From positions 3,968,001 to 4,032,000 of the forward strand of contig NZ_JAUSXF010000001.1 in the NCBI RefSeq assembly GCF_030816475.1: DNA of 64,000 nt, written 5' to 3'. Positions within the stretch are counted from its first letter, which is position 1. The number at the start of each line of letters is the position of its first letter. Position numbers and translations under genes: made by a program. The DNA is from Arthrobacter pascens. Its GTDB lineage: Bacteria > Actinomycetota > Actinomycetes > Actinomycetales > Micrococcaceae. The notes below the pieces were generated by a model. That model was not told where the DNA came from. It saw only the letters and a program-made list of their open reading frames with translations, and made no database searches. Positions 7,833-16,471 of this stretch are shown in pieces.

Positions 7833-9641
7833 ATGGAAGCCATGGGGGATCAGCTTGCTGGGTACGGCGGTACAACCGCTTTGCTGACGCGTGCTTCCGG
7901 TGGCTTTGAGCATTCTTCGGCGTCCGACGGCGGTTCAGGCACCAGAACGTTCGACGGCGGTTCAGCGGCCGGCAGTCCGGCCCGGCTTCGCGCCGTGCCG
8001 GTGGTGGAGGCTGTCCCGCTTGTGCAGGCGGTCGCGCTCGTGCACGCCGCCGCCGTCGCCACAGCTGATGATCTGGCAATGGCCGATTATGTCCAGGCTG
8101 CGGATTTCGCCGGGCTTGTCGAGGAACTCTCCCGGACCGTTGACTACTTCCAGGTCCTCGCCGCCGGCGCCGTGGACCGCACCCGGACCCGGGCGATCGC
8201 GGCCGCCAGCACCCGGCATACGCACACAGCGGCCAACACGACCGGCCGAGACGGCGGGACCTGCCCGGTCGCCGAGACCAACGCGGAATGGCCGGCCACC
8301 GAAAGCAACCTCAGGCCCGTGCCGAACTCCCCGGCCGATGACGGATGCAGGAATACCGCCGAATTCCTGCGCATCAGGCTCCGGATCGGCATCACCGAAG
8401 CCCGACGCCGCCTACGCCTGGCCCAACAGACCCTGCCCGCCACCACCCTCACCGGAAACACCACACCCCCAGCCCTGGAACGCCTCGCCGCAGCACTCAC
8501 CCCCACGGGTCACTGGCTCTCCGACAGCAGCGTAGATCACCCCAACCTCATGATCGAAGCCACCGCCCCCGCTGTCTCCTCCCGGGCCGGGACCATCATC
8601 AGCACCACCCTGGACCGCCTCCAACACCACACCACCACCGAAACCCTCACCCGGATCGAAGAACACCTCACCCGCACCGCCGCGACCGCCGACCCCGACT
8701 TCCTCATCCGCGTCGCCCGCCGCTGGGCCGACACCATCGACGCCGACGGCACCGAACCCAACGAAGAAGCCCTCCGCCACACCCAAGGCGCCTTCATCCG
8801 CAAACCCCGCCACGGCCTCCACCACCTCGAAATCTTCGCCACCACCGACCAATACGAACACCTCCTCACCGTCATGAACACCGCCACCAACCCCCGCACC
8901 CACACAGAACCAACCACCGCAGGCACAGGCACAGGGACCGGGACAGACGGCAACGCAAGCCCCGCACACGACCGGCAGGAAGCCGGGCCCGACCTGGACC
9001 AGCGGACCAGATCCCAGAAACAACTCGACGGCATCATCACCGCCATCAAAGCCGCACTCACCACCAACACCCTGCCCACCACCGGCGGCAACCGCCCCCA
9101 AATCCTCGCCACCATCAACTACCAAGACCTCCTCCCCCACCCCAACCACACCCCGCCAGGCAGGGGTACGGACACACGCACAGGCCCAGATACGGGTGCG
9201 GGTACAGGCACCGGGAACTTCACCTTCACCGGACCCGTCGCCGCCACCACCCTGCGCAAAACCGCCTGCGACGCCGACATCATCCCCGCACTCCTGGGCA
9301 CCCACAGCGAAATCCTGGACCTCGGCCGCGCCACCCGCCTCTTCACACCCACCCAACGCCTCGCCCTCACCGCCCGCGACCAAGGCTGCACCTTCCCCCA
9401 ATGCACCATCCCCGCCCCCTGGTGCGAAGCCCACCACATCACCTACTGGTCCCACCAAGGACCCACCAACACCGACAACGGCACCCTCCTCTGCCCACAC
9501 CACCACCACCTCATCCACAAAGAACAATGGACCATCCAAATCCAAACCGGCATCCCCTGGTTCATCCCCCCACCCCACATCGACCCCACCCAAAAACCCC
9601 AACAAAACCACTACTTCAAACCCCCAACACCCCACGAATAA
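7833..9641 (+). CDS. DUF222 domain-containing HNH endonuclease (13E12-repeat type)
   Basis: A 602-residue protein with the layout common in actinobacteria, often in many copies per genome: an N-terminal DUF222 region (FAGLVEELSRTVDYFQVLAAGAVDR, split here as FAGLVEEL then VDYFQVLAAG) and a C-terminal HNH nuclease with CTFPQC, WCEAHHI, NTDNGTLLCPHHHHLIH. All Zn and catalytic His/Asn residues are present. Cellular role is unknown; mobility or DNA repair has been suggested for the family. ATG 7842 with GGAAG directly upstream is an alternative start. From about 8430 on, the coding strand is extremely rich in C and poor in G and T, which produces large false frames on both strands. Confidence 0.8.
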   Translation: MEAMGDQLAGYGGTTALLTRASGGFEHSSASDGGSGTRTFDGGSAAGSPARLRAVPVVEAVPLVQAVALVHAAAVATADDLAMADYVQAADFAGLVEELSRTVDYFQVLAAGAVDRTRTRAIAAASTRHTHTAANTTGRDGGTCPVAETNAEWPATESNLRPVPNSPADDGCRNTAEFLRIRLRIGITEARRRLRLAQQTLPATTLTGNTTPPALERLAAALTPTGHWLSDSSVDHPNLMIEATAPAVSSRAGTIISTTLDRLQHHTTTETLTRIEEHLTRTAATADPDFLIRVARRWADTIDADGTEPNEEALRHTQGAFIRKPRHGLHHLEIFATTDQYEHLLTVMNTATNPRTHTEPTTAGTGTGTGTDGNASPAHDRQEAGPDLDQRTRSQKQLDGIITAIKAALTTNTLPTTGGNRPQILATINYQDLLPHPNHTPPGRGTDTRTGPDTGAGTGTGNFTFTGPVAATTLRKTACDADIIPALLGTHSEILDLGRATRLFTPTQRLALTARDQGCTFPQCTIPAPWCEAHHITYWSHQGPTNTDNGTLLCPHHHHLIHKEQWTIQIQTGIPWFIPPPHIDPTQKPQQNHYFKPPTPHE

Positions 9642-10072
9642 CGCGGGCGGCGAACAACGGGGCAGCGAATAGAAGGGGCCGCGCCTGGCAGGTCCGCCCC
9701 CGATAACCCTTCAGGGGCGCGAGGCACATCCTCCGCCCCGGGATGGTGGGCACAGAGTTCAGGCTGGGTACAGAGTCTTGGTCGGGTACTGCTGCAACCG
9801 TCGAGAACAGCTACTAACTGGGCCCAGCACAGCTACAAACACCTGGGCCCATAGGTGTAGGCCGGGCACAGCTGCAAACAGTTCCAGCACAACGGTGCGG
9901 GTGGGCACAGCTGCAAACAGTTCCAGCACAACGGTGCGGGTGGGCACAGCAGTAGGGGCTGCGCAGAGCAGCATTGATTGTGCGGAGCAGATGAGTAGAG
10001 GCTTTAGGATTCCGCGCAAGGAAGGGTAGGTCCGGCCGCACAAACGGCCATCTTCAGCAGGAGGGTCAGAGC
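9642..10072. other. Intergenic region with degenerate repeats, no gene seen
   Basis: A 431-base gap between the HNH gene and the convergent methyltransferase gene. From about 9750 to 9960 it holds variants of GGGCACAGCTGCAAAC, two of them in perfect 39-bp copies (separate entry). Short open frames cross it but have no ribosome binding site and only translate the repeats. No terminator-grade hairpin was identified with certainty. Confidence 0.6.
9864..9950. repeat. Tandem 39-bp repeat, two perfect copies plus a partial third
   Basis: Units at 9864-9902 and 9903-9941 are identical and begin GGGCACAGCTGCAAACAG; the third (9942-9950) stops after GGGCACAGC. Diverged relatives lie upstream at about 9768 and 9819. 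The unit is a multiple of three and would encode a 13-residue repeat, but no coding context supports translation. It is not a CRISPR: the units are directly adjacent, without spacers. Confidence 0.85.
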
Positions 10073-10939
10073 TTAGGTGGCCTGTGCACGCAGACCAATA
10101 ACCACAGTGCCGTCCAGCTCCTCGGAGTGGACGATCCTGATCGAAAACCCGGCAGCAGCCATGATCGAGGCCGTTCCCTCCGCCTGCCGTTCGCTGGTTT
10201 CGATGAGCAAATATCCACCGGGAGCAAGCCAGTCAGGAGCGCCTGCAGCGATCCGCCGGTGGAAAGTAAGACCGTCCGCGCCGCCGTCGAGCGATATACG
10301 GGACTCGTGCTCCCGGGCTTCATGGGGCATCATGCTGATCGCTTCAGTGGGGACGTAAGGCGCATTGACCGCCAGAAGTCCCACCTTGCCCAGGAGTCGC
10401 GGAGGCAGCGGCTCATAGAGGTCTCCCTCGTACACCTGCCCTCCGGCCTCGTCCACGTTCCTGCGCGCGCACTTAACTGCTATCGGATCGATATCCGCAG
10501 CATGCAGTTCGATCCCGCCAACCCGCCGGGCCAGGGCAGCACCTACTGCGCCGGACCCGCAACAAAGGTCCACCACGACGTGTGCCAATGGACGGCGGCC
10601 GCCAGGGTTCCCCCGCAGGAGTGCGGCAGCCTCGTCGACCACTAGCTCTGTCCGGCGGCGCGGAACGAACACCCCGGAGTCAACAGCAACCCGAAGTCCG
10701 CCGAAATCTGCCCAGCCAATGATGTGCTCAAGAGGGTAGCCGGCAACCCGGCGTTCAAGGAATCCCAGGAGTTCGGCAGGATCGGCCGCGGAGTCCAAAA
10801 GGAGGTGCGCCTCGTCTTCGGCGAAGACACAGCCCGCGGCACGAAGACTGGCAACCGTGTCGGAAAATACGGTGCTGGAAAATACGCTTGCGGAAAATAC
10901 GGCGTTCGTAGAGTTGGAACGCAATTCAGGAGTTGGCAC
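10073..10939 (-). CDS. PrmC/HemK-related protein N5-glutamine methyltransferase
   Basis: Start chosen at GTG 10939 (VPTPELRS) with GAAAGG seven bases upstream, giving 288 residues, the usual PrmC length; the longer frame has no support. Motifs: PLEHIIGWADFGG and VFVPRRRTE of the PrmC N-domain junction, SAM motif DLCCGSGAVGAAL, LHAADIDP, and NAPYVPTEA where classic PrmC has NPPY. The NAPY form fits, from memory, the actinobacterial PrmC-related family whose substrate is not established, so it should not be equated with release-factor methylation. Residues about 12-30 contain a short VFS repeat encoded by a 15-bp tandem repeat. Confidence 0.82.
   Translation of the reverse strand: MPTPELRSNSTNAVFSASVFSSTVFSDTVASLRAAGCVFAEDEAHLLLDSAADPAELLGFLERRVAGYPLEHIIGWADFGGLRVAVDSGVFVPRRRTELVVDEAAALLRGNPGGRRPLAHVVVDLCCGSGAVGAALARRVGGIELHAADIDPIAVKCARRNVDEAGGQVYEGDLYEPLPPRLLGKVGLLAVNAPYVPTEAISMMPHEAREHESRISLDGGADGLTFHRRIAAGAPDWLAPGGYLLIETSERQAEGTASIMAAAGFSIRIVHSEELDGTVVIGLRAQAT
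10860..10905 (-). repeat. 15-bp degenerate tandem repeat in the 5' end of the PrmC-like gene
   Basis: On the plus strand GGAAAATACG recurs at 15-base steps three times, each followed by a variable pentamer. It encodes the VFS-x-x repeat near the N-terminus of the methyltransferase. As the unit is a multiple of three, copy-number change would keep the frame. Confidence 0.75.
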
Positions 10940-11134
10940 GGGACCGCCTTTCGGTGAGCCGATGGGAACTCCTCGCGTCACCCGGGCCTGACGGCCCTCT
11001 GGCAGGATGCGGGAGTACCGGGAACTGATCGAGCAGTGATGGGACCCACCTCCTTCTGCCATAGCTGGAAAACTCCATGCTAGTCGAAGCCCCAATCCGA
11101 ACGCGCGGACGCATTCATTGGCAGGATAGGAGCC

Positions 11135-12181
11135 ATGACATCCTCTGAACAGCACCAACTGATCTGGACGGGCACCTACACGCCGGACGGCGGTGGTCGG
11201 GCGGAGGGGATCGGCGCAATCTCGTCGGCTCCGGACGGGACGCTGACATGGCTGGGCACAGCGGTGAAGGCCAGTTCGCCGTCGTTCGTTGCGGTGCACC
11301 CTACTTTACCCGTGGTTTACGGGGTGGGCGAGCAGGCCCAGACGGTCCAGGCTTATCGCCGGGCCGGTGAATTCGGTCTGGAAGCGCTGGGAGATGCAGA
11401 GAACGCCGGCGAGGCTGCATGCCACGTCGCGGTGGATCCGCTGGCCCGCTTCATCACCGTGGCCTGCTGGGGAGACGGCCAGGTTTTGCTTTACGAGCTG
11501 GACCACGACGGCGGGATGACAGGTCGGTTCCCGGCCGCGCCCTCGGTTGATCCGCACGGCAGCATGAGCCCCGGCGCTCCCCGGCAAAGCCGCGCCCACG
11601 CCAGCCTGATGCTGTCCGACGGGCGGGTCATGACCAGCGATCTGGGCCATGACACGCTGCGGGTCTGGCGATATGCCCCAGGGGCAGGGCTCATTGCGGA
11701 CCATGAGGTGGCTCTCCCGTTCGGCAGCGGCCCACGCCATCTGGTGCAGCATGCCAGCGGGAGCGTTTTTGTGGTCTCCGAATACTCGGTCGAAGTCTTC
11801 GTGGTCAGGCCGGAGGCCGGGACCTTCGAGCTGATCAGCCGCGGTACGGCAACTTCCGGTGGCAGCGGTCCGGACGATTCGGCCGCGGAGATCTGCCTGA
11901 GCCAGGACGGGAACCACGCCTACGTCGGAATACGGGGCTCCAACCTCATCAGCGTCCTCCATGCATCCCCTGACGGCACTGCACTCTCGCCGATAAAGGA
12001 CTTTCCCAGCGGAGGCGACTGGCCCCGCCACCACCTGGTCCGCGGCCAATGGCTCCATGTGGCGCATGAGCGTTCGGATGACATTGCCACGTTCGGTTTG
12101 GACCCGGCCAGCGGGCTACTCGGACCCCTGGTTCAGACTCTCCGCACCCCGTCGCCCACGGCCCTGGTGCTTGCCGGCTAG
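11135..12181 (+). CDS. Lactonase family protein (beta-propeller 6-phosphogluconolactonase type)
   Basis: A 348-residue protein without signal peptide, of the seven-bladed propeller lactonase family (Pgl/YbhE type). Characteristic stretches: WTGTYTPDGGGRAEGIG at the start, SPSFVAVHPTLPVVYGVGE, ACHVAVDPLARFITVACWG, GSGPRHLVQHASG, and SPTALVLAG at the end. It would hydrolyse 6-phosphogluconolactone or a related lactone in the cytoplasm; the exact substrate is inferred from family only. AGGATAGGAGCC precedes the ATG. It is divergent from the methyltransferase gene and is followed by the amylase locus. Confidence 0.85.
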   Translation: MTSSEQHQLIWTGTYTPDGGGRAEGIGAISSAPDGTLTWLGTAVKASSPSFVAVHPTLPVVYGVGEQAQTVQAYRRAGEFGLEALGDAENAGEAACHVAVDPLARFITVACWGDGQVLLYELDHDGGMTGRFPAAPSVDPHGSMSPGAPRQSRAHASLMLSDGRVMTSDLGHDTLRVWRYAPGAGLIADHEVALPFGSGPRHLVQHASGSVFVVSEYSVEVFVVRPEAGTFELISRGTATSGGSGPDDSAAEICLSQDGNHAYVGIRGSNLISVLHASPDGTALSPIKDFPSGGDWPRHHLVRGQWLHVAHERSDDIATFGLDPASGLLGPLVQTLRTPSPTALVLAG

Positions 12182-12220
12182 CTCTCCGCGGGGTTTACTC
12201 AAAAGACTGGAGAAATTAGC

Positions 12221-12233
12221 TGCAAGCGCTTAC
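12221..12233. promoter_or_regulatory. LacI-type operator upstream of the amylase gene
   Basis: TGCAAGCGCTTAC contains the perfect palindrome AAGCGCTT (12224-12231), the core of many LacI-family operators controlling maltose/alpha-glucan genes. It lies about 90 bases upstream of the amylase start. The matching regulator is not obvious in this window; none of its three LacI regulators shows this motif next to its own gene. Confidence 0.5.
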
Positions 12234-12324
12234 TGTTGTGACCTGGTTCACAGCCCGCCGCTCTTGAAACGCTGCCGGCCAGTACCTGCACAGCAAAGCC
12301 GCTACCAGGAAGGTCTCTCCTGCC

Positions 12325-15300
12325 GTGAATTCCCGCACCCCTCGAGGCGCTACCCCACGCCTCAAATCCTCGCCGCAAGCCCGCGCATCCCAGGTCCACA
12401 AGTCACGTTGGCGGACCGGAACCGGCCTCCTGGCAACCGCTGTCGCCGTCTCAGTGGCGGTATTGCCTGCCCAGGCCGCACCCCGTCCCAAAACCCCCCG
12501 GACCGCCGTCGGCTTCCCACTCCCTTCGCAGCCCCGTAACAGACGAGAACTTCTACTTTGTGATGGCAGACCGCTTCAGCAACGGGAACACGTCCAACGA
12601 CGACGGCGGTTTAGGCCCTGATCCCATGGTGTCCGGGTTCGACCCCACCAGGAAGGGCTTCTATAACGGGGGCGATCTGTCCGGCCTGCTGGACAGAATC
12701 GACTACATCCAGGGCCTGGGTACCACCTCCATCTGGCTGACCCCGAGCTTCAAGAACAAGGCGGTGCAGCCCGAGGACAAATCGGCCGGTTACCACGGCT
12801 ACTGGGTCACGGACTTCACCCAAATCGATCCCCACCTGGGCTCGAACGAGGAACTCAAAGCCCTCATCGATAAGGCTCACTCCCGCGGCATGAAGGTGTA
12901 CTTCGACATCATCACCAACCACACGGCCGATGTGATCGGCTATCAGGAAGGCGCCCGGAAGCCGTACGTCTCCAAAGATGCCGATCCCTACAAAACGGCC
13001 GCCGGCAAAAACTTCGATGACCGGGATTTCGCCGGATCCGAGGATTTCCCCGCATTGGACGCCGCATCATCCTTTCCCTACGTTCCCCTCCTCGATCCGG
13101 GCGAAGAGAACCTGAAGGTCCCGGCCTGGCTGAATGACCCGACGCTGTACCACAACCGCGGCGACACCACCTTCGTGGGCGAGGACTCCTCATACGGCGA
13201 CTTCTTCGGCCTGGACGACCTCTTCACGGAACAGCCCAAGGTGGTGGCCGGAATGGAGGATATCTACAAATCATGGATCAGGGACTTCGGAGTGGACGGC
13301 TTCCGCATCGACACCATGAAGCATGTAAACAATGAATTCTGGCAGGCCTTCGGACCCGACGTCCTGGGCTACGCCAAAGAACTGGGCAAGGACGAGTTCT
13401 TTATGTTCGGCGAAGTTTTTGACACCAGCAAGAGCTTCACGTCCCAATTCACCACACGGAACCAGATGCAGGCAGTCCTGGACTTCCCGTTCCAGGACGC
13501 CGCCCGCGGCTTCGCCTCCAAGGGCCAGGACACCCGCTCCCTGGCGTCCTTCTTTGCCGGTGACGACTGGTACACCGACGCCGATTCGAACGTCTACCAG
13601 CTGCCCACCTTCCTGGGGAACCACGACATGGGCCGCATCGGCAGCTTTATCGCGGCGGACAACCCCGGAGCAACCGACGCAGAGAAGGTGGCCCGCGACC
13701 AGCTGGCCCACGAACTGATGTACTTCTCACGCGGGAATCCCGTGGTCTACTACGGCGATGAACAGGGCTTCACCGGACCCGGCGGAGACCAGGACGCCCG
13801 GCAGACGCTCTTCGCAAGCAAGGTGCCGGAGTACCTCGACGACGACCTTCTGGGCACGGACGCCACGCACGCCGTCGACAATTTCAACCCTGGCCACCCG
13901 CTGTACGGGAAGATCAGTGAGCTCGCCGCCCTGACGAAGGAACACCCCGCACTGCGCGACGGCGCCCACCAGCACCGCTATGCCACGGAGGGCCCCGGCA
14001 TCTACGCCTTCTCCCGGACCGGCGCTGAGGACCAGCGCGAGTACGTGGTTGCCCTGAACAACAGCGAACAGGAGCAGGCAGCCGAGATTCCGACGTACAT
14101 CGAGAAGCGCAACTACACGCTCATCTATGGTGAGGGAGCCGGCGAAATCAAAACGTCCGATGAGGGCACCCTCGCCGTCAGCGTTCCTCCGCTTTCCGCG
14201 GTGGTGTATGAATCATCAGGCCGCATCCCGCGCTCCCCGGCGGCGCCCGCCGTCGTCCTCCAGGAACCTGTCCCTGCCGCCGAAGACAACGGCCGGGTCC
14301 AGGTGAAGGCCGACGTCGGAGGCAGTTCGTTCTACGAGGTCACCTTCGAGGCGAAGACAGCAGAAGGCAGCTGGCAGCCGATCGGCACAGACGACACCGC
14401 CCCGTACCAGGTGTTCCACGACGTCGCAGCCCTGGATCCCGGCACGTCGCTGGAATACCGCGCCACCGTCCTGGATAACGGTGGCCACACGGCTACCAGC
14501 TTGTCCCGGGCGGCCGTTGTACCGGCGCCGATACTGACCCTGCAGAAACCTGTTGAGGGCAGCAGTGTTGAAGGTTCGGTGGAGCTCAGCGCCACCGCAG
14601 ATCCCGAGAAAGCCAGCCACACAGTGTCCTTTGAACGCAGCGTGGACGGCGGCCGATGGACGGCCGTTGGCTCCGACGATTCATCCCCCGTGTACTCCGT
14701 GAGGGATGATTTGTCGCCCCTGGACCTCCCGGACGGTACCAAGGTGCAGTACCGCGCCATCATGAGCGGCACCGGGTTCAACGTGACCAGCGAACCGCGG
14801 AGCGTGACAGTCGGCGAGGCGCCGCAGCCCCATTCGGTGACCGTTGCCGGGACCCTCAATACGAACATGGGCTGCGCTGGGTGGGATCCGGCGTGCCCGA
14901 AGGCCATGATGGCACTGGACCCGGCGGACGATATCTGGCGGCTCACCGTGGATCTGCCCGCTGGCCAGTACTCCTACAAGGCCGCATTGAACGGCGGCTG
15001 GGATGAGAACTACGGGGCAAATGGCGTGCCCAACGGAGATAACCTGGTGCTGGACCATCCAGGAGGACCGGTCACCTTCCGGTACGACAACACCTCGCAC
15101 CTGGTGACCGCCGTCTACCCTTCCCAACAGCCGCAGGCCGTAGCAGTTGCCGGAAGCCTGGGGGTGCCGCTTGGCTGCACCGCGGACTGGCTGCCTGACT
15201 GCGATGAGGCGCAGCTGGCGCTTGATCCGGCGGACCTGGTGTGGAAGCTGTCCGTGCCGGACCTGGAGGCCGGGACGTACGAATTCAAGGCCGCACTGGA

Positions 15301-15427
15301 CCGCTCCTGGAACGTCAACTACGGAGCTGACGGCGTACCCAACGGCGCCAACATCTCCTTCATCCACGACGGCGGTCCGGTCACGTTCCGGTATGACCAT
15401 GTCACCCACCTCATAACCGCCCGCTAA
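12325..15427 (+). pseudogene. Secreted GH13 alpha-amylase with tandem X25-type domains, frameshifted after the signal peptide
   Basis: A Sec-type signal (basic SRWR, hydrophobic LLATAVAVSVAVL, PAQAAP cleavage region) starts at GTG 12325, but the catalytic part is in the next frame. Codons just upstream of 12560 already read PVTDENFYFVMADRFS, so one extra base lies in the AAAACCCCCC run at 12490-12499. GH13 motifs are intact: DIITNHT, GFRIDTMKH (nucleophile Asp), MFGEVFD (acid Glu), FLGNHD. Then come Ig-like regions and two tandem pullulanase X25-like modules of about 100 residues, each with a KAAL-x-x-x-W-x-x-NYG core. If repaired, it is an extracellular starch-degrading enzyme; as written it would lose secretion or translation. 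Confidence 0.85.
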
Positions 15428-15431
15428 CAGG

Positions 15432-15496
15432 CAACACGGGGTCACTTGTTGCCCATCCTGAGGCCCAGGACGGGCCAAAAGTGACCCCGCGTTGTG
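15432..15496. terminator. Long nested hairpin between the convergent amylase and SDR genes
   Basis: The outer stem pairs CGGGGTCACTT (15437-15447) with AAGTGACCCCG (15479-15489), extended outward by CAAC/GTTG with a small bulge; inside, GCCC-TCCTG pairs with CAGGA-GGGC. The result is a near-continuous 65-nt palindrome. It lies directly after the amylase stop and before the convergent SDR stop, so it can end transcription on both strands; its length also fits a dispersed palindromic element. Confidence 0.7.
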
Positions 15497-15534
15497 TGGC
15501 TCCGAGGCCTGTGGGCGCCGAGGCCTGGAGTCGC

Positions 15535-16443
15535 CTAGCGCCGGACCGGGTGGCCGAGGCCTTCGATGAGCCTGGCAACGGCGTCCTCTGCGGTAGTCGG
15601 CGGGCCGAAGACCTCCCGCTGGCGTGTGGTGTCCGCGACGTAGCCGCCGGTCTTGAACCAATCGATCATCGCGGATAGGTCCTTAACCATCGGATTGACC
15701 CGTCCCAACAATGCCCCGGCGGCGTGGAGGACGCCGGCGGGGACGGACCGCACCTTGACGCGCTCTCCCAGGAGCCGTCCCGAAATGTCTGCGATGTCCT
15801 GCATGGACAGGGGCCGGTCCATGCCGATGTCCACCCGCTGCCCTTCCACTCCGGGTGCATCCACAGCAGCGGAAAGGTAGCCGGCGAGGTCAGCCGTCAG
15901 CACAAAAGTCAGGGGAACCCTGGCGGACCCGAACCACATGAACCTGTGTTTGCTGAACGGATCGCCGCCGAACCGGGTGACCTGGTCCAGGAAAGCGCCG
16001 GGGCGCAGTGCCACAAAGGGGACGCCCAGCTCTTGCAGCCGGTCTTCGGTGAGCTTCTTGTGCCAGAAGTGCGGTACCTGCGGGGTCTGGTCGCAGGTCA
16101 GGATGCTGGTGAGCACAAACCTGCGGATCCCGGCGCGGCTCGCCGCCTCCACCAGGTTGACGTTTCCCACGGTGTCGATCTCGGGGCTGTCACCCTTGCG
16201 GTGCCTCGTGTAACCGGCCGCCGACGTGATGACGGCATCGGCCCCCTCCATGGCACGTAGCAGCGAATCGGGGTCCATCATGTCACCCCGGGCAATTGCG
16301 GCCCCTGCGGCCTCGAGGCGTGTGGCATCCGAACCCGGCCGCACCAGCGCACGCACCTGTTTTCCGCGGCCCAGCAGTTCGGTAACCACTTGGCCACCCA
16401 GCATCCCGGTTCCGCCAACCACGAGCACAGGTCCTTCATTCAT
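15535..16443 (-). CDS. NmrA-like NAD(P)-binding SDR
   Basis: A 302-residue atypical SDR with an N-terminal Rossmann motif VLVVGGTGMLGGQV and VRALVRPGSDA, then ADAVITSAAGY and RFVLTSILTCD. The usual YxxxK pair is replaced by a region around HKKLTEDRL, as in NmrA/HSCARG and isoflavone reductase-like proteins that bind NAD(P)(H) and may sense redox state or reduce quinones. The function here is unknown. GGGAAAGGACC precedes the ATG. It is co-directional with malQ upstream but has no functional link to it that I can see. Confidence 0.8.
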   Translation of the reverse strand: MNEGPVLVVGGTGMLGGQVVTELLGRGKQVRALVRPGSDATRLEAAGAAIARGDMMDPDSLLRAMEGADAVITSAAGYTRHRKGDSPEIDTVGNVNLVEAASRAGIRRFVLTSILTCDQTPQVPHFWHKKLTEDRLQELGVPFVALRPGAFLDQVTRFGGDPFSKHRFMWFGSARVPLTFVLTADLAGYLSAAVDAPGVEGQRVDIGMDRPLSMQDIADISGRLLGERVKVRSVPAGVLHAAGALLGRVNPMVKDLSAMIDWFKTGGYVADTTRQREVFGPPTTAEDAVARLIEGLGHPVRR

Positions 16444-16471
16444 GATCCGGTCCTTTCCCGCCTACCTACAT

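Noticed and set aside
8412..9635. 407-codon open frame on the minus strand opposite the DUF222-HNH gene
   Set aside because: It is a shadow of the extreme C-rich codon use of the HNH gene: the translation is only Gly/Val/Glu-rich low complexity, while the plus-strand frame has full HNH motifs.
8345..9706. 453-codon open frame on the plus strand in another frame of the HNH gene
   Set aside because: The translation is almost only Pro, His and Arg, an artefact of the same composition; no domain is recognisable.
9864..9950. CRISPR-like direct repeats
   Set aside because: The 39-bp units abut directly with no spacers, and no cas genes are present.
9778..10029. Possible small protein with a 13-residue repeat
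   Set aside because: No ribosome site, no conserved sequence; it merely translates the tandem DNA repeat.
14681..15661. 326-codon minus-strand frame opposite the amylase C-terminus
   Set aside because: Overlaps the well-defined X25-like domains and crosses the terminator hairpin; no recognisable domain.
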